Positions 54,864 through 63,555 of a stretch of 64,000 bases of DNA are shown piece by piece (positions within the stretch are counted from its first letter, which is position 1; the number at the start of each line of letters is the position of its first letter). This DNA is from Streptomyces eurocidicus (lineage in GTDB: Bacteria; Actinomycetota; Actinomycetes; Streptomycetales; Streptomycetaceae): positions 124,001-188,000 of the forward strand of contig NZ_LGUI01000009.1 in NCBI RefSeq assembly GCF_002891295.1, read 5' to 3'. The notes beneath the pieces were generated by a model that was not told the origin of the DNA, made no database searches, and was given only the letters and a program-made list of their open reading frames with translations. Position numbers and translations under genes: made by a program.

Positions 54864-55655
54864 ATGAACGGCAGCGGAACCGCCCCGGCAGCACGGACTC
54901 CCGCCCCGCGCGCCGCCTACCGCAGGCTCAGCGTCGAGGAGCGCCGCACCCAGCTGATCGCCGCCGCGCTCACGCTCTTCGCGCACCGCGCTCCCGAAGA
55001 GGTGTCCCTGGACGACGTGGCGGCCGCCGCCAGGGTGTCGAGGCCCCTCGTGTACCGCTACTTCCCGGGCGGCAAGCCGCAGCTCTACGAGGCCGCGCTG
55101 CGCAGCGCGGCCGACGACCTCCAGCTGTGCTTCGCCGAGCCGCGGACCGGCCCGCTCAGCGAACGGCTCGCCGCCGTGCTCGACCGCTATCTGGGGTTCG
55201 TCGACGAGCACGACGCGGGGTTCAGCGCCCTGCTCCAGGGCGGCAGCGTCGCCGAGACGTCCCGTACGGGCGCGATCGTGGACGGCGTGCGGCGGGCGGC
55301 GGCCGGGCACATCCTCACCCACCTGGCCGTGGGCTCGCCGGGCCCCCGGCTGCGGATGATGGTCCGCACCTGGATCGCGGCCGTGGAGGCGGCGTCGCTG
55401 ATCTGGCTGGACGAGGACAAGCTGCCGCCGGCCGCGGAGGTGCGCGACTGGCTCGTCGACCACTTCGTGGCGCTGCTCGTCGCTACGGCGGGGAGCGACG
55501 GGCAGGCGGCGGCGGTCGCCCGGGCGGCGCTGGACCTGGAGGCGGCGGACGGGACGGTGGGGCGGCTGGCGCGGCGGGTGGCGGAGGTCGTGACGGACTC
55601 CGGGCACCTGCTGGAGCTCCCGGCGGCCGAAGGGGATGTGCCCGGCGCGGAGTGA
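54864..55655 (+). CDS. TetR-family transcriptional regulator
   Basis: 263 residues. N-terminal helix-turn-helix (about 22-75: RRTQLIAAALTLFAHRAPEEVSLDDVAAAARVSRPLVYRYFPGG region), then a helical ligand-binding domain. The recognition helix is SRPLVYRYF. It follows the AurF-like gene by 56 bp. It is likely to control the divergent diiron genes. The 296 bp downstream (55656-55951) hold degenerate GACACCGCCCGG-type short repeats and no gene. Confidence 0.9.
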   Translation: MNGSGTAPAARTPAPRAAYRRLSVEERRTQLIAAALTLFAHRAPEEVSLDDVAAAARVSRPLVYRYFPGGKPQLYEAALRSAADDLQLCFAEPRTGPLSERLAAVLDRYLGFVDEHDAGFSALLQGGSVAETSRTGAIVDGVRRAAAGHILTHLAVGSPGPRLRMMVRTWIAAVEAASLIWLDEDKLPPAAEVRDWLVDHFVALLVATAGSDGQAAAVARAALDLEAADGTVGRLARRVAEVVTDSGHLLELPAAEGDVPGAE

Positions 55656-55951
55656 CCCCGGCGCGGAATGCCCCCCGGTGCGGGGTGGCACCGCCCGGAA
55701 TGACCCGGCCCGGAGTGACACCGCCCGGGGCGGCGCCCGGTCCGCGGCTCCGGAACGGCCCCGCGCACGACCGGCCCTCCGCTCGCCTCCCGCCTCCCGC
55801 CCCTCGGATACGGCCCGTAACGACGCCCCGCCTACCTCCGGGTGATCGCGGAACGTATGCCCGCACCCTCCGGCCGCGCGGAGAGCGTGGCTGACCCGTA
55901 CGGACCCGCTACGACCGGGAGCCCGTCCCCCGCCTGACGGAGACTGGTGGC

Positions 55952-56221
55952 GTGAAAAGCGAAAATACGCCCTTCGAGGGCGGGCCCCTGGACGGGCGCG
56001 TACTGCCGGTACTGCTGGGCGCCACCGGGCATCCACCGAAGACCTATGAGGTACCGGTGCCCGCCGAGGACGGCGGGGCCCCGGCCGTGCATGTGTACCG
56101 CCGGGAGACGGCGGGCACCACCCGCCGGCTCGGGCTGCACAAGGGGTGGAAGTACGTGTACGACCCCGAGGGCGCCCCGGCGGGCGGTCTCAAGTGGCCA
56201 TGGACGCGTCCCGGGAGGTGA
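55952..56221 (+). CDS. Small conserved protein of unknown function
   Basis: 89 residues from GTG. Sequence opens MKSENTPFEGGPLDGRVLPVL and ends in a Trp-rich KWPWTRPGR. It looks soluble, with several beta-prone segments (HVYRRE, LGLHKGWKYVYDPEG). No motif, signal or partner gene is recognised. Its third-position GC and internal phrases suggest a real gene, but the start and function are open. Confidence 0.6.
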   Translation: MKSENTPFEGGPLDGRVLPVLLGATGHPPKTYEVPVPAEDGGAPAVHVYRRETAGTTRRLGLHKGWKYVYDPEGAPAGGLKWPWTRPGR

Positions 56222-56397
56222 CGGCCCCGGAGGCGGCGCGCGCTGGCATTCGCGCGCCCCTCCATGTGGGTGATGTGGGGGCACCGCAGGAGTGAGCGGG
56301 TTAGGCGGATTCGCCCATGCCCACTGCCGTAAGTACGACCGGCCGTGCCACGATCCTCCGTGGGCAAACGATCACGCCCAGTAACGGAGGTGAGTCC

Positions 56398-57555
56398 GTG
56401 TCAGGACGGTTCGTGCGCTCTGTGTGCACGGCGGCGCTGGTGGCCGGCGCCGCATCGGTCGCACTGCAGGCGCCCCCGGCGTCCGCGGCGCCGGCCGACC
56501 CGCCCGACCAGCCCGTCAGTGCCCTGCTCGCCCGGCTCCAGGCCCTCTACCGCAAGGCGGAGACGGCCACGGAGACGTACAACGCCACGGAGGAGAAGCT
56601 CAAGGGGCAGCGCAAGGAGACCGCCCGCCTGAACGGCGACCTCACCCGCGCCCGCGGCGCCCTCACCGACAGCCGGGACGACGCCGGCCGCATCGCCCGG
56701 GAGCAGTACCGCGCCGCCGACGGCGCCTTCTCCCCCTTCCTCGGCTTCCTGCTGAGCCCCGACCCCCGGCTCGCCTTCGACCGCAGCCACCAGATCACCC
56801 GCGCCGCCGGCCACCGCGCCGCGACGGTGCACCGGCTCACCCATGACGAAAGACGGGCGGAGGAGCTCGCGGCCAGGGCACGCAAGGCCCTCGACGCCCA
56901 GCAGAAGCTGGCCGCCCGGCAGAAGAAACAGCGCGACACCATAAACGACAGCCTGGCCCAGGTGGAGAAGCTGCTGGCCTCGCTCTCCGCCCAGCAGCTC
57001 GCCGAGCTCCGCGGCCTGGAGCGGCGCACGGCCGGAGAGGCCCAGCACACCCTCCTCTCCTCCGGCCGGCTGAGCGGCGCGCGGGCGCCCTCCAGAGCCG
57101 GCGGCAGAGCGCTCGCGTACGCCTACGCGCAGCTCGGCAAGCCCTATGTCTGGGGCTCCGCGGGGCCCGACTCCTTCGACTGCTCCGGCCTCACCTCGCA
57201 GGCGTGGGCGCACGCGGGCGACCTCATCCCCCGGACGAGCCAGGAGCAGTGGCGGACGCTGCCGAGGGTCTCGCTCGACCGGCTGCGCCCCGGCGATCTG
57301 GTGATCTACTTCGAGGACGCCACGCATGTCGCGCTCTACATCGGCGACGGCCTCGTCATACAGGCCCCGCGGCCGGGCACGGCCGTGAAGATCTCGCCGA
57401 TCGCCTCGAACCCGCTGCTGGGGGCCGTCCGCCCGGACGCGGGAGAGGCCCCGCTGCGCGACTACGTCCCCCCGCTGCCACCGCCGCCCGGGTCGTCGGC
57501 GCTCCCCTCGTCGGTGGCGGTGGCCCTGGACGCGGCCGCCACCCCGGCGACATAG
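56398..57555 (+). CDS. Secreted NlpC/P60 peptidoglycan hydrolase
   Basis: 385 residues from GTG 56398 (GGAGGTGA upstream; the frame is open further up without such a site). Signal peptide (1 to about 31, ASAAPADPP), coiled-coil region (about 45-220, rich in Lys/Arg/Glu), then the NlpC/P60 domain (about 235-350): GKPYVWGSAGPDSFDCSGLTSQAW with the catalytic Cys, and DATHVALYIGDG with the catalytic His. It cleaves peptide stems of peptidoglycan. The Pro-rich tail overlaps the 3' end of the opposing flavoprotein gene by 94 bp. Confidence 0.92.
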   Translation: MSGRFVRSVCTAALVAGAASVALQAPPASAAPADPPDQPVSALLARLQALYRKAETATETYNATEEKLKGQRKETARLNGDLTRARGALTDSRDDAGRIAREQYRAADGAFSPFLGFLLSPDPRLAFDRSHQITRAAGHRAATVHRLTHDERRAEELAARARKALDAQQKLAARQKKQRDTINDSLAQVEKLLASLSAQQLAELRGLERRTAGEAQHTLLSSGRLSGARAPSRAGGRALAYAYAQLGKPYVWGSAGPDSFDCSGLTSQAWAHAGDLIPRTSQEQWRTLPRVSLDRLRPGDLVIYFEDATHVALYIGDGLVIQAPRPGTAVKISPIASNPLLGAVRPDAGEAPLRDYVPPLPPPPGSSALPSSVAVALDAAATPAT

Positions 57556-58781
57556 GCCGCCGTGCGCTCGGGGTCGTAGAAGTAGTCCTCGAAGTCGGCC
57601 GGGTCGTCGAACCCCCGTACGAAGCGGTCGGCGACGGGCGGGAGTCCGGCCGCCGCCCCGATCAGCTCCATGTGGTGCGCGGCGGGCGGCGCCAGCATGG
57701 CGTTGGTCCACCGGGTGGTGTGCCGGGCCCGCTCCCAGTGGCGGGCGAAGGCGCCGGTCATCCACTCCTCGTCGAAGGGCAGGGCGCCGCGCTCGGTGAT
57801 CGACTCCAGATAGGAGGCCGCGCACTTGGCGGCCGAGTTGGCGCCCTGGCCGGTCATGGGGTCGTCGGCGACGACGGCGTCGGCCACGCCGAGGACCAGC
57901 CCGCCCGAGGGCAGCCGCCCGACGGGGTGGCGGACGGTGGGGGCGTAGCGGCCGGCCAGCGTGGCGCCCGGGTCCGTCAGCTCGACGGCGGTGGCCCGCG
58001 CGTACTCCCAGGGGGTGAAGCGCTCCAGCAGCTCCAGGGTCCGCGCCAGGTGCTCGCCGGGGCTCCTGAGGTCCTGGAAGACGTCCAGCGGGCCGCCGGG
58101 CACCCCGGCCCAGAAGAGGAGGTCGGCACGTCCGGAGAGGGTCAGCGTGGGGACGACGAGGAGCTCGCCGACGCCGGGCACGAGGTTGCGGCGGACCGCC
58201 TCGAACCCGGGGTGCTCGGGGCGCGGGCCGAGCCCGTGCACGGAGGCCACCGCGAGCGCCCGCTGCGGGACGGCGTACGGGGAGCGGCCGGCGTCCCGGC
58301 CGAACAGCTCCGCCAGCTCGCCCTTGCCCGCGGCGACCAGGACCAGGTCGTAGCGGCGTACCAGGAAGTCCAGGTCGGAGACGGTCGCGCCGTGGATGAC
58401 GAGCCGGCCGCCGCGGTCGGCGAAGGTGTCCAGCCAGCCGGCCATCTTCAGCCTCGGGTCGACGGACTGGGCCCAGCCGTCGAACCGGCCCACCCAGTCG
58501 AGCATCCGGCGGTGCCCGCCACCGGGCAGGTCGGCGGGGCCGGCCACGGAGACGCCCAGGCCGTCGATGCGCGGGGCACGGTCGGTCCAGAAGTCCAGGC
58601 CCAGCTCGCGCTCATGGCGCAGCGCCGTGGGGAAGAGGCACTGCGCCGACGGCAGCCGGTCCGCGCGCATCTCCTCGGGCGTGCGGTTCGACATCAGGGT
58701 GATGTCGTACCCCCGGGCCTGGAGCGCCAGTGCCAGCTGGAGCCCGGACTGGCCGGCTCCGACGATGAGGATGCTCCGCAC
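57462..58781 (-). CDS. Styrene/indole-monooxygenase-like flavoprotein
   Basis: 439 residues. FAD-binding GAGQSGLQLALALQARGYDI (Rossmann GxGxxG), LMSNRTPEEM and the second dinucleotide motif around LVLGVADAVVADDPMTGQGANSA match the StyA family of two-component FAD monooxygenases, which epoxidise styrene or indole using FADH2 supplied by a reductase. No reductase gene is adjacent. It lies just after cvnD on the same strand, 81 bp away, so it is probably part of the conservon transcript. Confidence 0.85.
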   Translation of the reverse strand: MRSILIVGAGQSGLQLALALQARGYDITLMSNRTPEEMRADRLPSAQCLFPTALRHERELGLDFWTDRAPRIDGLGVSVAGPADLPGGGHRRMLDWVGRFDGWAQSVDPRLKMAGWLDTFADRGGRLVIHGATVSDLDFLVRRYDLVLVAAGKGELAELFGRDAGRSPYAVPQRALAVASVHGLGPRPEHPGFEAVRRNLVPGVGELLVVPTLTLSGRADLLFWAGVPGGPLDVFQDLRSPGEHLARTLELLERFTPWEYARATAVELTDPGATLAGRYAPTVRHPVGRLPSGGLVLGVADAVVADDPMTGQGANSAAKCAASYLESITERGALPFDEEWMTGAFARHWERARHTTRWTNAMLAPPAAHHMELIGAAAGLPPVADRFVRGFDDPADFEDYFYDPERTAAYVAGVAAASRATATDEGSADDPGGGGSGGT

Positions 58782-58862
58782 GGGTCCGCTCCCCCTCCCG
58801 TGGGGCCCGTAGGTCCCGTAGATCCCATGGACCCTGCGGACCCCGCGGGTCCCATGGGTCCC

Positions 58863-59798
58863 TCATCCGGGTGTGGCGTCGAGTGCCCTGCCGACGAGGA
58901 TCAGCAGGGTGTCCACGACGGCGATCCGCTGCCGGGCGTCCATGGTCACGAGGGGCACCTGGCGCGGGAGGGCGAGGGCCTCGCGCACCGCCTCGGGCTC
59001 GTGGCGGGCCGAGCCCTCGAAGTGGTTGAGCGCGACGATGTAGGGCAGCCCGGAGGTCTCGAAGTAGTCGAGCGCGGGGAAGCACTCGGCCAGCCGCCGG
59101 GTGTCGGCCAGCACGACGGCGCCGATCGCGCCCCGGACCAGGTCGTCCCACATGAACCAGAATCGTTTCTGGCCCGGCGTGCCGAAGAGGTACAGCACCA
59201 GGTCGGCGTCGAGGGTGATCCGGCCGAAGTCCATGGCGACCGTGGTGGTGGTCTTCAGGGGCGTGTCGGTGAGGTCGTCGAGGGTCTCGGCGGCGGCCGT
59301 CATCGCGGCCTCGGTGCGCAGTGGGGTGATCTCGGAGACGGAGCCGACGAAGGTCGTCTTGCCGACGCCGAAGCCGCCCGCCACGACGATCTTGGTGGCG
59401 TGGGGGGCGCGGGTCCGGTCGGTCTGCCAGCCCCGCACCACGGGGTGCGGGGCCGGGGCCTCCCGGACGACGAGGGCGGAGCCGGTGGCGCGGGAGGCGC
59501 CGGGAGCGGGCACGTCGGGGCCCCGGGCAGACACGCCGGGGCCCCCGCCGCGGGCCGCCCTGCGGGCCTCGGCGGGTCTGGCACCCCAGACGCTCCCGGC
59601 CGCACCCCCGGCTTCGCCGTCGCCCTCGGCTTCCCTGACCTCGGCCTCGGCCTCCCCGCCCGTGTCGGCGCCCTGGGCACCCCCTAAGCCCCGGGTATCA
59701 CCGGTGCCCCGGGCGTCACCGGCGCCCCGGGCGCACCCGCCCGCCGGGGTCTCCGTCCCGCTCCTGACGTCCCCGGGGTCAGAGTCGGTGAAGTCCAC
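58863..59798 (-). CDS. CvnD, conservon small GTPase with long N-terminal extension
   Basis: 311 residues. GTPase domain from about 130: P-loop VAGGFGVGKTTFVGSV, switch region with TVAMDFGRI, G3-like GTPGQKRFWFMWDD, and VALNHFEGS at the NKxD place (altered). The first about 125 residues are Gly/Ala/Glu/Asp-rich low complexity; other CvnD proteins have only about 15. The GTG start overlaps cvnC by 20 bp, which favours the long form. Conservon D proteins are the output of the A-B-C-D relay. Confidence 0.86.
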   Translation of the reverse strand: MDFTDSDPGDVRSGTETPAGGCARGAGDARGTGDTRGLGGAQGADTGGEAEAEVREAEGDGEAGGAAGSVWGARPAEARRAARGGGPGVSARGPDVPAPGASRATGSALVVREAPAPHPVVRGWQTDRTRAPHATKIVVAGGFGVGKTTFVGSVSEITPLRTEAAMTAAAETLDDLTDTPLKTTTTVAMDFGRITLDADLVLYLFGTPGQKRFWFMWDDLVRGAIGAVVLADTRRLAECFPALDYFETSGLPYIVALNHFEGSARHEPEAVREALALPRQVPLVTMDARQRIAVVDTLLILVGRALDATPG

Positions 59799-60189
59799 CC
59801 CGCACCCTTTCCAGCAGCGCCCGGTCGGGCCGGCCGGTGCCGTGTTCGCTGTCGAAGACGCGGATCCTGCCCTCGTCGGCCAGTTCGAGCAGCAGCACCC
59901 GCACCACGCCCAGCGGCATCCTCAGCAGCGCGGCGATCTCCGCGACCGTGCGCAGCCGCCGGCACAGCTCCACCACGGCGCGCGCCTCGGGCACCCCGCG
60001 CGGGCAGGGGCCGCCGCCGGGCGGCCCGGCCGGGGCCCCGGCGCGGTAGTCGGCGGGGGCGTCGGGGTCGTCGCTGGCCGCGACGAAGGTCTCGACGAGC
60101 AGCGGGCGGCACCGGTGCGGCGGGCCGCCGGTGAGGGAGTACGGGCGGACCCGGGCCGGGCTGCGGCGGAGCGCGGTGGCACGGCTCAT
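59779..60189 (-). CDS. CvnC, DUF742 protein of the conservon
   Basis: 136 residues from ATG 60189, overlapping the cvnB stop (ATGA). The C-terminal DUF742 winged-helix-like part reads VVELCRRLRTVAEIAALLRMPLGVVRVLLLELADEGRIRVF. The N-terminal half is Arg/Pro-rich. In other conservons C binds the A-B complex. Adjacent to cvnB and cvnD in the standard order. Confidence 0.88.
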   Translation of the reverse strand: MSRATALRRSPARVRPYSLTGGPPHRCRPLLVETFVAASDDPDAPADYRAGAPAGPPGGGPCPRGVPEARAVVELCRRLRTVAEIAALLRMPLGVVRVLLLELADEGRIRVFDSEHGTGRPDRALLERVRGGLHRL

Positions 60190-60701
60190 TCGACCGCCTC
60201 CACCGACTGGCGCAGTTCCCTGCGCAGGGCGGGGGTGAGGACGTGTCCGGCCCGGCCCACGAAGAGCGCCATGTGGTACGCGACGGCGCTCATGTCGCAG
60301 TCGGGCAGGGTGTGCACGCCCAGCAGCGAGCCGTCGCTGATGGTCATCACGAAGAGGCTGCCCTCGTCCATCGCGACCATGGTCTGCTTGACGGCGCCGC
60401 CGTCCATCAGACAGGCGGCGCCCGTGGTGAGGCTGCCCAGGCCGGCCACGATCGTGGCGAGGTCCCCGGTGGAGCCGCGCGGCCCCTCCGGCCGGCCCGT
60501 GCCGGGGTAGGCCGGCCGGTCCGGGTCGGAGGAGAGCAGCAGCAGGCCATCGGAGGAGACCACGGCGACCGACCGGACGCCGGGCACCTCCTCCACCAGG
60601 CCGGCCAGCAGCCAGTGCAGATTGCGGGCCTCGTGGCTCAGCCCGAAGGCGATGGGGCCGACTGGGGTGACGGGGGTCGCCCCCCGGGAAATCGCGGTCA
60701 A
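60186..60701 (-). CDS. CvnB, roadblock/LC7 protein of the conservon
   Basis: 171 residues from TTG 60701; it overlaps the cvnA stop (TTGA) and has GAGGAGG 7 nt upstream, which settles the start. The roadblock/LC7 fold: EARNLHWLLAGLVEEVPGVRSVAVVSSDGLLLLSS, ATIVAGLGSLTTGAACLM, and LLGVHTLPDCDMSAVAYHMALFV. It probably acts as a GTPase-regulating partner of CvnD. The N-terminus (about 1-25) is unstructured. Confidence 0.9.
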   Translation of the reverse strand: MTAISRGATPVTPVGPIAFGLSHEARNLHWLLAGLVEEVPGVRSVAVVSSDGLLLLSSDPDRPAYPGTGRPEGPRGSTGDLATIVAGLGSLTTGAACLMDGGAVKQTMVAMDEGSLFVMTISDGSLLGVHTLPDCDMSAVAYHMALFVGRAGHVLTPALRRELRQSVEAVE

Positions 60702-63310
60702 CCGCGTGCCTCCTCGACAGTGTCGCCGGCGGGCGACCCCGCTGCGTTCCGATCGGTGGTGCGCCCGGCCCACTCCGCCTCGGCGTCCCGCCGCCCGGCG
60801 GTCGCGCCCCGCTGGAAGCCGGACAGCTTGCGCCGCAGCGCCTCCGCGTCGACGCTGCCGCGCGCGGGCGGGGGCGCGGGCTGCTGCGGGACGGCCTTGG
60901 GCGTGCGCTTGGGCAGGCCGTTGCCGACGGAAGGGTCGGCGGGGGCCGGCAGACGGGCGTGCCGGCCGGTGACGACGGCCGGTGCGACGGGCAGGCCGGT
61001 GACCCGTATCGGGCTGCCCGGGGGCAGGGCCGGCGGATCGGCGGGGTGGACGGGCGCGGGCAGCGGTACGGGCGCGGGGGCCCCGGCCACCTGCCCGGCG
61101 ATGTGTGCGGTGCCCTGTCCGGTGACGGCACGCTGCGGGCGGCCGGGCAGGGCGTGGGAGTTGGCCTCGGCGAGGGTGCCGGGGAGGTGGACCCTCGGGG
61201 TCGCCGCGGCGCCCGGCACGGGCGGGACGTCGGCGAGGCCGGTGACCGTCGGCGAGCTCTCGGCCAGGATCGGCAGCGGGAGGACGACGACCGCCGCCGT
61301 GCCACCGGTCATCTGCTCCCGCAGCTGGACATGGACGCCGTGCCGGCCCGCGAGCCGGGCCACCACGTACAGCCCGAGGCCCTGGCGCTGTTCGCCGTCG
61401 CGGCGCTCGCCGTGCGGATCCGGGTGGCCCGTACGGCCGGCCGGGTCGGCGGCCGGGGGTTCCGGGGCCGGGTCGGCGAGCAGGGCGTTGAGTTCGGCGA
61501 GCCGGCCGGCGGTGATGCCGATGCCCTCGTCCTGGACGGAGAGCACGACCTCGCCGTTCTCCAGGAGCCAGCCGGAGAGCTGCACATGGGCCTCGGACGG
61601 GGAGAACTCCGTGGCGTTCTCCAGCAGTTCGGCCATGAGGTGGCTGATGTCCTCGGAGGCGAAGCCGGCGAGGCGGGCGTGCGGCGGCAGGGACTGGATC
61701 CGCACCCGCTGATACCGCTCGATCTCACCGGCGGCGGCCCGCAGGACGTCGAGCAGGGGGACGGGCGCGGTCCGGCCGGTGCCGCTCTCGGCGCCGGCGA
61801 GGGCGAGGACGTTCTCGCTGTTGCGGCGCATGCGGGTGGCGAGGTGGTCGAGCGTGAAGAGGGTCTCCAGGCGCTCGGGGTCGGTCTCGTGGGCCTCCAT
61901 GCCCTCGATGACGGCCAGCTGCCGCTCGACCAGCCGGAGGGTGCGCAGCGACAGGCCGACGTGCAGGCCCTGCGCGCGCTCCCGGGCGGGGCCCGCGGGC
62001 GGTTCGGCGAGCTGCTCGGAGAGCCGGTCGGTGAGCTCCTGGTGCTGGGCGCGCAGGGCCTCGCGCTCCTCGGCGAGGGTCCGCCGGGAGGCGACGAGCC
62101 GGGTGCGCTCGCCCTCCAGGACGGCGATGCGTTCCTGCATCCGGTGGGCGGTCTCGCGGAGGACGTTCACGGAGCGCACGGTCTCGGCGAATTCGTCATC
62201 GCGGCCCTTGAAGGCGATGGGCCGCTCGGCGGCGGGGTCGGCGCAGACGCGGCGGGCGCCGAGGCGCAGGACGTCGAGCGGCCGGGTGACGGAGCGGCCG
62301 GCGCGGACGCCGGCGACGAGGGCGGTCAGCAGGCAGAGGGCCGCGGCGGCGGCGCGCAGCTCCAGGTCGGTCAGGGCGCCGCCGCGCAGCCGTTGGACGC
62401 GCTCCAGTTCACCGGCGGCGAGGACGGATTCGACGCCGCGCATCCGGTCGAGGCGGACGGTGAGGGCGGTGCGGACGGGGTCGGCGGGGCCCTCCGGCGC
62501 GGAGTCCCCCAGGAGGCGGGTGAGCTGGCCCTCGGCGACGGTGACCTCGGCGCCGCTGACCGTACGGTCGTAGGTGTCACGGGCGCCGGCCCCGGCGAGC
62601 CTGCGGAAGTCGGCGACGGCGTCCTGCTCGCGCTGGGCGGTGCGCCGGGCGGCCGCGGCGAAGGCCGCCCGCTGTCCCGGCTGCGCGTCCCCGCTCTGGG
62701 CGGGCTTCGCCGTGAGGGCGGCGAGGAGCAGGGCGCGGGTGGCCGACGCCTCCTCGACGGCGCGGCCCAGGGGCAGCAGGGCCGCGGGGCCGCCGGTGCC
62801 GGCGGCGTCGCCCGCGCGGTGCAGGGCCTGGACGGTGGTGGTGTAGGCGGTATGGACGGCGAGGGCGTCGCCGCCGCCGGTGAGCGCCTGTTCACGGGTG
62901 GCGGGGAGGCCGTCGAGCAGCCTGCGCACGGAGGCGGGGGCGGCGGGGAGGTAATCCTCGATCTGCCGGTCGACGAGGGCGCGTTGGTCCTCGGAGACGC
63001 CGGCCGGAGCGGTGTCGGCGCGGCCCGCCGCCACGTACTGGGTCATGGCGTCGCGTTCGTCCGCGAGGGAGTGCGCGAGGGCGAGCGCGGGGCCGGTGTC
63101 CTCGGCCCGGGTGACGAGCCTCCGGGCCTGGTCGAGTTCACGGGCCGCGTCGACGACGCCGAGGGCGCTCGCCCCGAGGACGGCGAGGGCGGTGACCGCG
63201 ACGGAGGCGGTCAGCCGGTTACGCACCCGGGCGGTGCGCTCCCGCACCGCCGTGGACCGCTGTTCACGCTCGCCGCCCCGAAGCCGCTTCTTCCGCACCG
63301 GTGCTCTCAA
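60698..63310 (-). CDS. CvnA, conservon sensor-kinase-like membrane protein
   Basis: About 870 residues (start uncertain: TTG 63310, GTG 63301, or an upstream GTG 63391 without a good site). N-terminal membrane segment (RLTASVAVTALAVLGASAL), periplasmic nitrate/nitrite-sensing-type helical domain (about 45-300), second membrane segment (ALCLLTALVAGVRAGRS), HAMP and coiled region, then a HATPase domain with MAELLENATEFSP and GLGLYVVARLAGRHGV. The classical phospho-His motif is not obvious, as in other CvnA. The last about 190 residues are Pro/Ala-rich low complexity. Confidence 0.85.
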   Translation of the reverse strand: MRAPVRKKRLRGGEREQRSTAVRERTARVRNRLTASVAVTALAVLGASALGVVDAARELDQARRLVTRAEDTGPALALAHSLADERDAMTQYVAAGRADTAPAGVSEDQRALVDRQIEDYLPAAPASVRRLLDGLPATREQALTGGGDALAVHTAYTTTVQALHRAGDAAGTGGPAALLPLGRAVEEASATRALLLAALTAKPAQSGDAQPGQRAAFAAAARRTAQREQDAVADFRRLAGAGARDTYDRTVSGAEVTVAEGQLTRLLGDSAPEGPADPVRTALTVRLDRMRGVESVLAAGELERVQRLRGGALTDLELRAAAAALCLLTALVAGVRAGRSVTRPLDVLRLGARRVCADPAAERPIAFKGRDDEFAETVRSVNVLRETAHRMQERIAVLEGERTRLVASRRTLAEEREALRAQHQELTDRLSEQLAEPPAGPARERAQGLHVGLSLRTLRLVERQLAVIEGMEAHETDPERLETLFTLDHLATRMRRNSENVLALAGAESGTGRTAPVPLLDVLRAAAGEIERYQRVRIQSLPPHARLAGFASEDISHLMAELLENATEFSPSEAHVQLSGWLLENGEVVLSVQDEGIGITAGRLAELNALLADPAPEPPAADPAGRTGHPDPHGERRDGEQRQGLGLYVVARLAGRHGVHVQLREQMTGGTAAVVVLPLPILAESSPTVTGLADVPPVPGAAATPRVHLPGTLAEANSHALPGRPQRAVTGQGTAHIAGQVAGAPAPVPLPAPVHPADPPALPPGSPIRVTGLPVAPAVVTGRHARLPAPADPSVGNGLPKRTPKAVPQQPAPPPARGSVDAEALRRKLSGFQRGATAGRRDAEAEWAGRTTDRNAAGSPAGDTVEEARG

Positions 63311-63406
63311 TCTTCTCTCGTCCCACCCCTGGTACTGATTTGACCCTTTCAGCACCTCTGAGGGGCAGGCGCCCATCAACCGCCCGGCCACTCGAAGGAG
63401 TGAATA

Positions 63407-63436
63407 TCAATTTGAAATTGACCATCGACATATGTC
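63407..63436. promoter_or_regulatory. Two perfect AT-rich palindromes between cvnA and the PP2C-like gene
   Basis: TCAATTTGAAATTGA (63407-63421) and GACATATGTC (63427-63436) are both perfect palindromes in a divergent promoter region. Their centres are about 17 bp apart. A reading frame of 33 codons (ATG about 63447) follows a GGGGG run but is not supported as a gene. Confidence 0.5.
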
Positions 63437-63555
63437 AGGGGGTCACATGACCACCGCCGACGAGCAAGGGCGGTACGTCACTTCAAGAACGCTTCGGCGG
63501 CCGACAGGATGCGCGCCCGCAGTCGTAGATTTCCGACATCCGGCACACTGACCTC

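Noticed and set aside
56222..56397. A c-di-AMP (ydaO-type) riboswitch before the NlpC/P60 gene
   Set aside because: Such riboswitches precede many Streptomyces wall-hydrolase genes, but the conserved core sequences are not present in this 176 bp.
60959..63343. A nearly 800-codon open frame on the plus strand opposite cvnA
   Set aside because: It is a shadow of cvnA with Gly/Glu/Ala-rich sequence and no recognisable motif.
63447..63551. A 33-codon leader peptide gene before the PP2C-like gene
   Set aside because: It has a G-run upstream but no sequence character, and it overlaps nothing that would support regulation; kept only as a remark.
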